Source: Micromonospora coriariae
GTDB lineage: Bacteria; Actinomycetota; Actinomycetes; Mycobacteriales; Micromonosporaceae
Length of the DNA stretch: 64,000 nucleotides
NCBI RefSeq assembly: GCF_900091455.1
Contig: NZ_LT607412.1
Coordinates: 5,828,001-5,892,000 of the forward strand
Direction of reading: 5' to 3'
Below, in pieces: positions 52,522 through 61,271 of this stretch. Made by a program: the position numbers and the translations under genes. Under the pieces are notes generated by a model. That model had not been told where the DNA came from, searched no databases, and saw only the letters and a list, made by a program, of their open reading frames with translations. How positions within the stretch are numbered: the stretch's first letter is position 1; each line of letters begins with the position of its first letter.

Positions 52522-54150
52522 TCAGCCGGTGATCCGTCCGGTGCCCGAACCGGCGGTCACCGTCGCCTTGACGGTGCTCGCGGCGTCCATCGTGTACGGG
52601 TAGGGGATGGCGGCCACCGAGCCGGCCGTCTGCGGGGTGCCCGAGTTGACGAACTGGTTGTTGCGGGCCACCAGGTTGCCGGCGGGGGAGGAGCCCTCGC
52701 CGACGTGCGTGGGGTCTGTCATGTTCTCGAAGTAGTTCCCCTCGACCAGCACGCCGGCGCCGTTGGTGGTGGCGATGCCGTAGCTGTAGGACGGGTTGGC
52801 CGTGTTCACGTAGTAGTTGTTGTACACGTGCACCGGGTTGCCGAAGCGCACCCGCGGGTTGCGCTGGAAGCAGTTGCTGAACACGTTGTGGTGGTAGGTC
52901 ACCTTCAGCCGGCCGGTGTCCTCGCCGGAGTTGCTGTCGCTGTGCCCGACCAGCGAGCACTTGACGTGGTCGTGCAGCCGGTTCCAGGAGACTGTCACGT
53001 AGTTCGAGCCGTGCGTGACGTCCAGCAGGCCGTCGTAGTAGTCGGTGCCGCTGGTGGTGTCGCTGGACAGGTCATTGTGGTCGATCCAGACGTTTGTGGC
53101 GTTGTCCAGGTGGATGGCGTCACCGTTGCCGACCCCGGCCCGCACCTTGGAGATGTTCAGGTTGCGCACGATGACGTTGCTGACGTCGCGCAGGTTGAGC
53201 CCGCAGCCGGACCATCCGGAGCCGGCACCCACTCCGATGATCGTCTTGTTCGAGCCGCTGCGGATCTCCGTCGAGCAGTTGAATGCGCCGTTCACCCGAA
53301 CGGTCGCCGGCGCGTCGCCCTGCACGGCGCTGGCCAGCGCCGTCGCGCTGGTGACGGTCACCGTGCCACCGCCGGCACCGCCGGTGGTGCCGCCATTCTG
53401 GGTGGCCCACCCGACCAGGCCGGTCTGCGGCGGAGTGGTGGGCGGCGGGTCGGTCGGTGGCGGGTCGGTGGGTGGCGGCGTGGTGGTGGGTGGCGGCGTG
53501 GTGGTGGGTGGGGTGGTCGGTCCGCCGCCGGCGCCGTCCACCACGACGTCGTCGAAGACCGCGCTGGCGTACGCGGTGACCAGCGCGATCCGGCCGGCCG
53601 GGTACGCGGTGCTCGTGCCGGCGCCGACCTGCGCGCCGTTGACGAAGCCGCGCACTGTGCTGCCGGCGGTCTCCAGGCGCAGCGTGTACCAGGTGCCGGT
53701 GGCGACGGAAAGCGCGGTCGAGCCGAGCACGGTGATCGAGCTGCCGTTGACCACCTGGAGTTCGGCCCGGTTGGCGTTGGTCAACGCGAGCCGGTACATC
53801 TTGGTCGCGCTGCCGGATCGGGCGGCCAGCGCGACCAGCCGGTTGGCACCGCTGAACGACAGGGGCTTGACCCGCGCCTGTACCTGGTAGTCGGTCCAGC
53901 TGGTCTGCCCGGCGAAGGCCCGGGCCAGCTCGCTGCCGGTGTTGGCCTGCCGGTAGGCCGGCGTGCCGTCGGTGACCACCGACCAGTCGCCGCCGGACTT
54001 CGACCAGCCGTCGGCGTTGCCGTCGTCGAAGGTGTCGCCGAACAGGGCGGCCGCCTGGGCGCCGGTGGTCACGCCGACGGCCAGTGCGACGGCGGCGAGG
54101 CCGGCGCCGGCCGTGGCCAGCGCTGCTCGGGGTGGGTGGGGGATGCGCAC
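52522..54150 (-). CDS. Secreted polysaccharide lyase family 1 pectate lyase with N-terminal beta-sandwich domain
   Basis: A 542-aa secreted enzyme. A signal peptide spans about residues 1-33 (GAGLAAVALAVGVTTGAQA). A carbohydrate-binding-like beta-sandwich (residues 36-215, DTFDDGNADGWSKSGGDW) is followed by a Pro/Thr-rich linker. The PL1 catalytic beta-helix has VWIDHNDLSSDT, DGLLDVTHGSNYVTVSWNRL, HDHVKCSLVG and NPRVRFGNPVHVYNNYY, where the RxR-type Arg is catalytic. It should cleave pectate extracellularly with Ca2+. GTG 54150 follows GAGGAG. Two hairpins flank the gene, so it is a separate transcription unit from the next lyase. Confidence 0.9.
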   Translation of the reverse strand: MRIPHPPRAALATAGAGLAAVALAVGVTTGAQAAALFGDTFDDGNADGWSKSGGDWSVVTDGTPAYRQANTGSELARAFAGQTSWTDYQVQARVKPLSFSGANRLVALAARSGSATKMYRLALTNANRAELQVVNGSSITVLGSTALSVATGTWYTLRLETAGSTVRGFVNGAQVGAGTSTAYPAGRIALVTAYASAVFDDVVVDGAGGGPTTPPTTTPPPTTTPPPTDPPPTDPPPTTPPQTGLVGWATQNGGTTGGAGGGTVTVTSATALASAVQGDAPATVRVNGAFNCSTEIRSGSNKTIIGVGAGSGWSGCGLNLRDVSNVIVRNLNISKVRAGVGNGDAIHLDNATNVWIDHNDLSSDTTSGTDYYDGLLDVTHGSNYVTVSWNRLHDHVKCSLVGHSDSNSGEDTGRLKVTYHHNVFSNCFQRNPRVRFGNPVHVYNNYYVNTANPSYSYGIATTNGAGVLVEGNYFENMTDPTHVGEGSSPAGNLVARNNQFVNSGTPQTAGSVAAIPYPYTMDAASTVKATVTAGSGTGRITG

Positions 54151-54208
54151 GGGGTCTCCTCGGGGGTGGGGTGCCGGGCGTCCGTGGGCGGTCGGAGTGG
54201 GGCCCGAC

Positions 54209-54231
54209 GGGCGCCGGTCGGTCCGGCGCCC
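54209..54231 (-). terminator. Terminator-like hairpin between the two pectate lyase genes
   Basis: GGGCGCCGG (54209-54217) and CCGGCGCCC (54223-54231) pair perfectly with a 5-nt loop, 20 nt beyond the stop of the upstream lyase gene at 54251. Confidence 0.6.
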
Positions 54232-54250
54232 GCGATGGTGGGCCGGTCGG

Positions 54251-55609
54251 TCAGACCGGCAGCCGGTCGGCGCCGGCGAGCGGGCCGACCAGGAGCGGGA
54301 CCAGCGGGGCCGGCAGGACCGGGCCGTGGCGCAGGGTGGGCGTCCAGCCGGCGTCGGCGCCCAGGTCGGGGTCGTGCGCCGTGTTGTACGCCGCCAGCAG
54401 GTCGACCGGCCGGGCCGGGCCGCCGCCCTGGCGGATCCAGGTGCCCCGCTCGGTGAGCGCGGTGCCGCCCCAGTCGTACAGCAGGTCGGCCGGGTCGACA
54501 GCGGTGTCCAGCGTGAAGTGGTTGTTCTGGACGTACAGCGCGGACTGCACGCCGACGCCGAGCGCGTACTGGAAGTCGTTCCCGCCGAGCCGGTAGTGGT
54601 TGTTGTAGAGGTCGACCTGGCCGAAGCGCACCCGGGGCAGCCGTTGCAGGACGCCGTCGAAGAGGTTGTGGTGCAGCGTGACCTTCAGCCGGCCGACGTC
54701 CGGGCCGACCGTGTTGGACGAGCCGATCAGCATCAGCTTGTCGCGCCCCGTGAAACGGTTCCAGGAGGCGGTGACCAGGCTGGCCGTGTGCGTGACGTCC
54801 AGCGAACCGTCGTGCACCTGGTACGGCCGTCCGAAGTAGGTCGGTTGGGCGCTGTCCGGGTTGCCGCCGTCGGTGAAGGTGTTGTGGTCGACCCAGACGT
54901 GCTCGCTGCGGCGTACCGAGATCTGGTCGTACTGGCTGTTCCAGTTGCCGGCCTCGCCGTCCGTCGGTGACCAGGCGGGGAAGCAGTCCCGGGCGTCCAC
55001 GAAGGTCAGGTTGCGCACGATGACGTTCGACGCCCGGTCGATCATGAGGGTGAGCCCGGTCAGCCGGGCGCCGCGCAGCCCGACGATCGTGGTGTTGGGG
55101 CCGACGTTGAGCTGGGTCTGCCGGGTCTGGTTGGCCACCGAGCGCACCCGGGCCTCCTCCAGCGGCCCGGCCGGCGGCACCCGACCCCACACCGCCGGGT
55201 CGTACGCGGCCAGGTAGGCGTCCAGCCGGTACGCCGGGTCGGCCAGATCCGCGCAGCTCAGCGGTGTGCCGTCGGGCCCCTCGAAGCCGTCGACGACGCC
55301 GTCCAGGTAGATGAGTTTCGGGGTGGCGTCGGTGGCGTTGCCGGCGTTGTCGCCACCGAGCGCGGCGACCAGCTCGGCCCGGCTGCGGACCACCCGGGTC
55401 CGCTCGGGCGTCGCGGCCGAGCCGCCGGTGGTCCCGGTGCCCTCGGCCGCCCAGCCGTCGCGTTCGGGCAGCACCTGCCGGCCGAGGTGGTGGGCCGCCC
55501 GGGACAGCCGGTCGGCGGCTGCCGGTGCGTCGGCGCGGGGGGCGGCGCCGGCCGGAGCGGCACCGAGCACAAGGGCGGTCACCGTAGCGGCGGTGAGGAT
55601 TCTGCGCAT
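54251..55609 (-). CDS. Secreted pectate lyase, polysaccharide lyase family 1
   Basis: A 452-aa secreted protein. The signal peptide is residues 1-22 (ILTAATVTALVLGAAPAGA). The catalytic domain shows NTTIVGLRGARLTGLTLMID, HVWVDHNTFTDGGNP, DGSLDVTHTASLVTASWNRF, DKLMLIG and LPRVRFGQVDLYNNHYR, the PL1 set. It lacks the N-terminal sandwich domain of its neighbour. The two lyases probably work together on pectate, and the products would feed the hexuronate operon upstream. Start ATG 55609; promoter candidate at 55653-55682. Confidence 0.9.
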   Translation of the reverse strand: MRRILTAATVTALVLGAAPAGAAPRADAPAAADRLSRAAHHLGRQVLPERDGWAAEGTGTTGGSAATPERTRVVRSRAELVAALGGDNAGNATDATPKLIYLDGVVDGFEGPDGTPLSCADLADPAYRLDAYLAAYDPAVWGRVPPAGPLEEARVRSVANQTRQTQLNVGPNTTIVGLRGARLTGLTLMIDRASNVIVRNLTFVDARDCFPAWSPTDGEAGNWNSQYDQISVRRSEHVWVDHNTFTDGGNPDSAQPTYFGRPYQVHDGSLDVTHTASLVTASWNRFTGRDKLMLIGSSNTVGPDVGRLKVTLHHNLFDGVLQRLPRVRFGQVDLYNNHYRLGGNDFQYALGVGVQSALYVQNNHFTLDTAVDPADLLYDWGGTALTERGTWIRQGGGPARPVDLLAAYNTAHDPDLGADAGWTPTLRHGPVLPAPLVPLLVGPLAGADRLPV

Positions 55610-55652
55610 CGATTCTTCCCGTTCGCTGGTGGTGGTTCGGCAGTCACCAGAA

Positions 55653-55682
55653 ACGGTAGGTTCGCAGTTTTATAAGAGTCAA
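55653..55682 (-). promoter_or_regulatory. Possible promoter of the pectate lyase gene
   Basis: On the minus strand TTGACT (55682-55677) and TACCGT (55658-55653) are 18 nt apart, in an AT-rich patch for this genome. The leader to ATG 55609 would be about 40 nt. The -10 match is weak. Confidence 0.4.
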
Positions 55683-55823
55683 TATGTATTGTGTGCAGGA
55701 ATGTTGCAGTTGTCGGGCTCGACCGGCATTGCCCCGACCGTCGCGGGTCGGGTATCCGAGGATCCGTCCGATGCGGCCCGAACGAGTCCGGGCGGTGTTT
55801 GCAGTCCGGTTGCCGTCGCCTCC

Positions 55824-57002
55824 CTATCCCGCCAGCTCCGCGCGGTACGCCGGCACCGCCCACGGCACCGCCAGCTCACACGGCAGCGCCCCCCTCTCGG
55901 CCGCCCGGCGCAGCACGTCGACCACGTCCCGCAGGTGGCGTACCCGCTCCCCGCCGTCGCCCACCACGGAGACCAGGTCGCCGTCGAGCAGTCGGGGCTC
56001 CGGCGCGGCCCGCAGCGCGTCCAGCAGCGCGGTGAACGGCGCGGTACGGGCCAGCGGGGCGATCAGTGGGGTGCCGGCCGGGTCGGCCCGGTGCGCGAGC
56101 AGGTTCTCCAGCATCCCCCGCCGGCCGGGCACCCGGCGGGTCACCACGTCGCCGGGCAGGCGCAACCGGTCCGTCGGATACTCCAGCACCGCCAGCCCCG
56201 CCGTGCCGGTGACCACCACCTCGCCCGCCACGAACTCCTCCGCGGCCAGGGTGACGGCGGCCAGCACCGGCGGGCCGGCGCGGAACCGGACCCGCAGCAC
56301 CGCTGTGTCCTCCACCTCGATCGGTCGTACCCGGTAGCGCTCCACCTCGATCGCGACCGGCCACTGCGGCGCCCCGCCGAGCGTCTCGGCGACCGCCAGG
56401 CACTGCATCACCGCGTGCGCGAGTGGATTGGCCAGCGCGCCGTCCAGCACCGGACGGCCGTCCACGCTGCGCCGACCGGCCCACGGGGAGCGGGCGTAGT
56501 AGGCGTCCGGCCGCTGCCACGCGGCGACTGTGGCGATGCCGGTGACCGTGCCCAGCCGGCCGGCGGCCAGCGCGTCGGTCAGCGCGGTCAGCGCCGCCGA
56601 GCCGAGCGCCTGGAAACCGACCTGGGCCACCCGGCCGGCCGCCGCCAGCGCCGCGCTCAGCTCCTCGTGCTCGGCCAGCGACAGCACCGGCGGCTTCTCC
56701 AGCAACAGGTCCGCGCCGGCGGCCAGGGCGTCCCGGGCGATCGGCAGGTGGGTGTGCGGCGGAGTGCAGATCACCACCACCTCCGGGCGCGCCGCGGCGA
56801 GCATCGCGCGGTGGTCGGTGAACACCTGCACCCCGGGCGGCACCGGTGCGTTCGGGTCGTCCTCCACCGGCCGGACGTCGACCAGGGCGACCAGCCGCAG
56901 CCGACCGGCGGCGTGCAGCGGCGCGATGACCCGCCGGTGCCACCGGCCGTGCCCGTTCGCCCCGATCACCGCCACCCGCGGCGGCGGCGCCGGCCCGTTC
57001 AC
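55824..57002 (-). CDS. Gfo/Idh/MocA family oxidoreductase
   Basis: A 392-aa NAD(P)-dependent oxidoreductase. The Rossmann motif is VAVIGANGHGRWHRR; VVVICTPPHTHLPIARDAL and DLLLEKPP with its conserved EKP are typical. The C-terminal substrate domain is present. The start is taken as GTG 57002; an in-frame GTG at 57038 would add 12 residues encoded by a duplicated 29-bp repeat. It is the last gene of the hexuronate operon. The substrate is probably a sugar or sugar acid, and cannot be specified. Confidence 0.82.
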   Translation of the reverse strand: MNGPAPPPRVAVIGANGHGRWHRRVIAPLHAAGRLRLVALVDVRPVEDDPNAPVPPGVQVFTDHRAMLAAARPEVVVICTPPHTHLPIARDALAAGADLLLEKPPVLSLAEHEELSAALAAAGRVAQVGFQALGSAALTALTDALAAGRLGTVTGIATVAAWQRPDAYYARSPWAGRRSVDGRPVLDGALANPLAHAVMQCLAVAETLGGAPQWPVAIEVERYRVRPIEVEDTAVLRVRFRAGPPVLAAVTLAAEEFVAGEVVVTGTAGLAVLEYPTDRLRLPGDVVTRRVPGRRGMLENLLAHRADPAGTPLIAPLARTAPFTALLDALRAAPEPRLLDGDLVSVVGDGGERVRHLRDVVDVLRRAAERGALPCELAVPWAVPAYRAELAG

Positions 57003-57045
57003 CGGGCACCCGCCAGCGTCGGCCCGTTCACCGGGCACCCGCCAG
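56991..57045. repeat. 29-bp tandem duplication at a gene junction
   Basis: A 26-bp unit CGGCCCGTTCACCGGGCACC plus CGCCAG occurs at 56991-57016 and 57020-57045, separated by CGT. It spans the end of the dehydrogenase gene and the start of the Gfo/Idh/MocA gene. It duplicates the stop codon region and the candidate GTG start, so each copy offers a stop and a start. Confidence 0.75.
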
Positions 57046-58515
57046 GGTCGCCTCGACGCCGTGCCGCGCCAGCGCGGTCAGCCAGCCGGTCACCTCGGCC
57101 CGTACCTCGTCGTCCCCGGCCACCTCGGCCGGGACGATTTCGCGCAGCGCGAAGACCGCGTCCACCGCGCCGGCCGGGCTCTGCGTGCCGGCGGACAGCG
57201 CGGCCCGGATCGGCTCGGCGAGGGGGTCCTGAAAGGGCAGCGACCGGCCGTCGTCGGTGTACCCCAGCGCGAAGCGCAGCCAGGCCGCCACGACCAGCGC
57301 GGCCCAGCGCGCGGACCGGCCGGCCGCGCGCAGGTCGGCGATGGTGTGCAGGACCCGCTGCGGCAGCTTCTGCGAGCCGTCCGTCGCCACCTGCAGGGTG
57401 CGGTGCCGGATCGCCGGGTTGCCGAACCGGGCCAGGACCTGCTCGCCGTAGTCGACGACCCGGACCCCGTCCGGCGGGGTGAAGCTGTGTGCCACGTCCT
57501 CGGCGATGAGCCGGCGCAGCACGTCGGCCAGGTGCGGGATCTCCAGCGCGTCGGCGATCGTCTCCCGACCGGCCAGCGCACCCAGGTACGCGATGGCCGA
57601 GTGGACGCCGTTGAGGCTGCGCAGCTTCAACCGCTCCCACGGGCCGGCGTCGTCGGTGAGCACCGCCCCGGCGTGCTCCCATCCCGGCCGGCCGCCAAGG
57701 AAGTCGTCCTCGATCACCCACTGCGCGTACGGCTCGGCGGCCACCGCGGCGAGGTCGGTCACGCCGAGCGCCCGGCGGGCCGCCTCGATCGTCTCCGGGG
57801 TGCTGGCCGGCACGATCCGGTCCACCATGGTGCCCGGGCAGGTGACGTTGCCGGCCACCCAGTCGACCAGCCCGGTGGGCACCCCGACGGCCCGGCCGAC
57901 CGCCTGGTCGACGAGGCCGCGCAGCCGCCGGCCGTTGGCCGGGAGGTTGTCGCAGCTGACCAGCGCCACCGGTCCCGCGTCGGCGGCGGCCCGGGCGGCC
58001 AGGCCACGCAGCAGCAGACCCGGCACGGTGGTCGGCGGGCGGCCGCCGGCCAGGTCCGCGGCGAGCGCCGAGTCGGGGCACAACTGACCGGTCACCGGGT
58101 CGAGTTGGTACGCCTTCTCGGTGACGGTCAGCGTCACGACCCGCACCGCCGGGTCGGCCAGCAGCGCCACCACCGCGTCCGGGTCGCTGGGCGCGTGCCG
58201 TACCCCGCTCAGCGCACCCACCACCCGCGTGGCGCTGCCGGCGGCGGAGAGGGTGCTGACGCTGAACAGGTTGTCCTGCGCGGCGAGCGCCTCGACCAGG
58301 GAGGTGCTGCGCGGGGCGACCGCCACGATGCCCCAGTCGCCACCGGCCGCGCCGATCGCGGCCTCGGTGTAGACGGCCTGGTGCGCCCGGTGGAACGCAC
58401 CCAGCCCGAGGTGCACGACGCCGGCCGGCACTGTGCCCGGACGCACGAGCGGTCGGGCCGCGGCGGGCAGCCGGCGCAGCACACCCAGGCCGAGCCGGGA
58501 GGAGCCGACGGTCAC
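57028..58515 (-). CDS. Mannitol dehydrogenase family protein (fructuronate/tagaturonate reductase type)
   Basis: A 495-aa polyol/uronate dehydrogenase. N-terminal HLGLGAFHRAHQAVYTEAA is the family signature; VVTLTVTEKAYQ, VSCDNLPANG, CPGTMVDRIVP and LKLRSLNGVHSAIAYLG with the catalytic Lys are all present. In hexuronate breakdown such enzymes reduce fructuronate or tagaturonate to mannonate or altronate with NADH. GTG 58515 overlaps the stop of the dehydratase gene (GTGA). Exact substrate is uncertain; a uxuB-like role fits the uronate isomerase beside it. Confidence 0.85.
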   Translation of the reverse strand: MTVGSSRLGLGVLRRLPAAARPLVRPGTVPAGVVHLGLGAFHRAHQAVYTEAAIGAAGGDWGIVAVAPRSTSLVEALAAQDNLFSVSTLSAAGSATRVVGALSGVRHAPSDPDAVVALLADPAVRVVTLTVTEKAYQLDPVTGQLCPDSALAADLAGGRPPTTVPGLLLRGLAARAAADAGPVALVSCDNLPANGRRLRGLVDQAVGRAVGVPTGLVDWVAGNVTCPGTMVDRIVPASTPETIEAARRALGVTDLAAVAAEPYAQWVIEDDFLGGRPGWEHAGAVLTDDAGPWERLKLRSLNGVHSAIAYLGALAGRETIADALEIPHLADVLRRLIAEDVAHSFTPPDGVRVVDYGEQVLARFGNPAIRHRTLQVATDGSQKLPQRVLHTIADLRAAGRSARWAALVVAAWLRFALGYTDDGRSLPFQDPLAEPIRAALSAGTQSPAGAVDAVFALREIVPAEVAGDDEVRAEVTGWLTALARHGVEATLAGAR

Positions 58516-59816
58516 CGCCACGCCGGGCCGTCCGGGAAGCGGAACTCGGCGATCGACGCCGGCTTCATGGCGGCGCTGTAGCCGGGCCGCTCGGGCAGCA
58601 GGTAGCGGCCACCACGGGTGCGTACCGGGTCGACGAAGTGTTCGTGCAGATGGTCGACGTACTCGATCATCCGCCCGTCCAGGTCGGTGCCGACCCGCAG
58701 GTAGTCGAAGATCGCCAGGTGCTGGACGTACTCGCAGAGGCCGACGCCGCCGGCGTGCGGGCAGACCGGCACCCCGAACTTCGCCGCCAGCAGCAGTTCC
58801 GCGAGCACCTCGTTGACCCCGCCGACCCGGCACGCGTCGATCTGCATCACGCCGATCGCCTCGGCCTGGAGCAGCTGCTTGAAGATCACCCGGTTGGCGG
58901 CCACCTCACCGGTGGCCACCCGGCACCGGCCGCCGGTCAGCTCGTCGACAGCGCGGGCGATCCGGGCGTGGCCGAGGATGTCGTCGGCGTGCGTCGGCTC
59001 CTCGATCCAGTACGGGTCCACCTCGGCCAGCACTGTCATCGCGGTGATCGCCTCGTCGACGTCCCAGACCTGGTTGGCGTCCATCATCAACAGCGCGTCC
59101 GGGCCGATCTCGGCCCGGATGATCCGGGCCCGGCGCAGGTCGTCGGCGAGTGGGCCGCCGACCTTCATCTTCATCGCCCGCCAGCCGTCGTCGTACGCCT
59201 GCCGGGTCAGGGCCCGCACCTTGTCGTCCTGGTAGCCCAGCCAGCCGACCGAGGTGGTGTAGGAAGCGAAACCACTCTGCCTGAGTTCCGCGAGCCGGCC
59301 ATCGGATCCGATCAATCCCTTGTCGAGGATGGCCGCCGCCTCGTCGGGGGTGAGCGCGTCGGTGATGTGCTTGAAGTCGACGCTGGCGACGAGGTCGTCG
59401 GTGGGCAGTTCGGCGAGGAACCGCCACATCGGTTTGCCGGCCAGGGTGGCCCGCAGGTCCCACACCGCGTTGACCAGAGCGCCGGTCGCCATGTGGATGA
59501 CGCCCTTCTCCGGGCCCAGCCAGCGCAGCTGCACGTCGGCGCTGAGCGAACGCCAGAACGCGACCGGCTCGGCGGCGATCTCCTCGACCGTGCGCCCCCG
59601 CACGTGGTGGGACAGCGCGCGCACGGCCGCACAGGTGATCTCGTTGCCCCGCCCGTTGGTGAAGGTGAAGCCGGCGCCGGTCGGCCCGGCGTCGGTGCCC
59701 AGCTCCACGTAGGTCGCCGAGTAGTCGCCCCGGTTGATCGCGTCGGAGCCGTCGCCCCGCGCGGCGGTCGGGAACCGCACGTCGTGCACCTCGACGGAGG
59801 TGATGGTGACGCTCAC
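58512..59816 (-). CDS. Enolase-superfamily sugar-acid dehydratase (L-fuconate dehydratase type)
   Basis: A 434-aa enolase-superfamily enzyme. The capping domain includes FTNGRGNEIT and QLRWLGPEKGVIHMATGAL. The barrel has the MKMKV base motif, metal ligands in MMDANQVWD, PYWIEEPTHADD and ATGEV, and the terminal HAGG segment (CPHAGGVGLCEY). The sequence pattern is that of L-fuconate dehydratase, but in this operon it could dehydrate another sugar acid. GTG 59816 overlaps the stop of the isomerase gene. Confidence 0.85.
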   Translation of the reverse strand: MSVTITSVEVHDVRFPTAARGDGSDAINRGDYSATYVELGTDAGPTGAGFTFTNGRGNEITCAAVRALSHHVRGRTVEEIAAEPVAFWRSLSADVQLRWLGPEKGVIHMATGALVNAVWDLRATLAGKPMWRFLAELPTDDLVASVDFKHITDALTPDEAAAILDKGLIGSDGRLAELRQSGFASYTTSVGWLGYQDDKVRALTRQAYDDGWRAMKMKVGGPLADDLRRARIIRAEIGPDALLMMDANQVWDVDEAITAMTVLAEVDPYWIEEPTHADDILGHARIARAVDELTGGRCRVATGEVAANRVIFKQLLQAEAIGVMQIDACRVGGVNEVLAELLLAAKFGVPVCPHAGGVGLCEYVQHLAIFDYLRVGTDLDGRMIEYVDHLHEHFVDPVRTRGGRYLLPERPGYSAAMKPASIAEFRFPDGPAWR

Positions 59817-61246
59817 TGGTTGATGCCTCCGAAGTTGAAGACCCGCTTGGGCAGCCGGTACGCCAGGTCGACGATGGTCTCGGCGGCCTCGTCGAGAGGA
59901 AGCCGGTGCTCGGCGACCAGCCGGGCCAGGAAGCCGGCGTCCACCCGGCGGGCCACGTCGTGGCGGACCGGGATCGAGCAGAACGCCCGGGTGTCGTCGA
60001 CGAATCCGGTGGTGTTGTAGAACCCGGCGGTCTCGGTGACCGTCTCCCGGAACCGGCGCAGCACCTCGGGGGAGTCCAGGAACCACCAGGGCGCGCCGAG
60101 CAGCAGCGCGGCGTAGCCGCCGGCCAGGGGCGCCAGCTCGCGGGTGAAGGTGTCCTCGTCGAGGGTGTAGAGCACCACCCGCAGCCGGGGATCGTTGCCG
60201 TAGCGCTCCAGCAGTGGAGCGAGCCCGTGCACGTACTCGGTGGCCTGCGGGACGTCCCCGCCGACGTCGCGACCGTGCCGGGCGTACAGCCAGCGGTTGT
60301 GGTTGCGCACCGCTCCGGGGTGCAGCTGCATGACCAGGCCGTCGTCGAGCGACATCCTTGCGAACTCCACAAGCATGTGCGCCCGGAACGCTTCCGCGTC
60401 GGCCGGGTCGGCCTCGCCGCGCCGGCCCCGGTCGAACAGCCGCGCGGCCTCCTGTGGTGCCAGGTCCAGCGTGCGGGCGGTGGGGTGGCCGTGGTCGGAG
60501 GAGGTCGCCCCGGCGGCGATGAACGCGGCCCGGCGTGCCCGCAACGCGGCCAGGTAGCCGGCGTACGTGCCGGTGTCCTCACCGGCCAGTTCGCCGAGGC
60601 GGTCGACGTTTGTCGACCAGCCCTCGAACTCCATGTCCACCACGTCGTCCGGGCGGAAGGTGGTGACGACCCGGCCGCCCGGCCCGCCCCAGCCGTCGGC
60701 GGCGAGCTTGGCGTGCTGGCCGAGGTCGTCCAGCGGAGACTCGGTGGTGGCCAGCACCTCGATGCCGAACCGCTCGAACAGCGCCCGGGGCCGGAAGTCC
60801 GGCTCGGCGAGCCGGGCGGCCAGCTCGTCGTAGAGGGTGTCGGCGGTGGCCGGGCCGAGCGGAGTGTGCACCCCGAACACGGTGCGGAAGGTCTGCTCCA
60901 GCCACAGTCGCGACGGAGTGCCCCGGAACAGGTGCCAGTGCGCGGCGAAGCGCCGCCAGATGACCCGGCCGTCGGTCTCCACGGTGCTGCCGTCGCGGGC
61001 GGGCACGCCCAGGTCCGACGGGGGTACGCCCTGGCTGAGCAGCATCCGGGTCAGGTAGTGGTCGGGCACGATGAGCAGCTGCGCCGGGTCGGGGAACGGC
61101 CGGTCCTCGGCGAGCAGGGCCGGGTCGACGTGCCCGTGCGGCGAGATGATGGGTTGCTCGGCCGCGAGGGCGTACAGCTCCCGGGCCAGCGCGCGCAGGC
61201 CGGGCTCGGGCGGCAGGAGCAGGTCGGTGTTGTCGAACGTCGGCAC
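59813..61246 (-). CDS. uxaC: Glucuronate/uronate isomerase
   Basis: A 477-aa member of the uronate isomerase family. The metal-site HGHVDP (PIISPHGHVDPALLAEDRPF) is clear, as are DHYLTRMLLSQGV, WRRFAAHWHLFRGTPSRLWL and MQLHPGAVRNHN. It interconverts glucuronate with fructuronate and galacturonate with tagaturonate, the first intracellular step for pectin sugars. GTG 61246 is chosen at the family's usual N-terminus, with GAGGAG about 10 nt upstream. Confidence 0.9.
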   Translation of the reverse strand: MPTFDNTDLLLPPEPGLRALARELYALAAEQPIISPHGHVDPALLAEDRPFPDPAQLLIVPDHYLTRMLLSQGVPPSDLGVPARDGSTVETDGRVIWRRFAAHWHLFRGTPSRLWLEQTFRTVFGVHTPLGPATADTLYDELAARLAEPDFRPRALFERFGIEVLATTESPLDDLGQHAKLAADGWGGPGGRVVTTFRPDDVVDMEFEGWSTNVDRLGELAGEDTGTYAGYLAALRARRAAFIAAGATSSDHGHPTARTLDLAPQEAARLFDRGRRGEADPADAEAFRAHMLVEFARMSLDDGLVMQLHPGAVRNHNRWLYARHGRDVGGDVPQATEYVHGLAPLLERYGNDPRLRVVLYTLDEDTFTRELAPLAGGYAALLLGAPWWFLDSPEVLRRFRETVTETAGFYNTTGFVDDTRAFCSIPVRHDVARRVDAGFLARLVAEHRLPLDEAAETIVDLAYRLPKRVFNFGGINQ

Positions 61247-61271
61247 GGGGGATGCGCTCCTCGTCGGTGGG

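Noticed and set aside
53410..53520. Pro/Thr repeat tract in the pectate lyase as a mobile or tandem repeat element
   Set aside because: It is the interdomain linker of a secreted enzyme, a normal feature.
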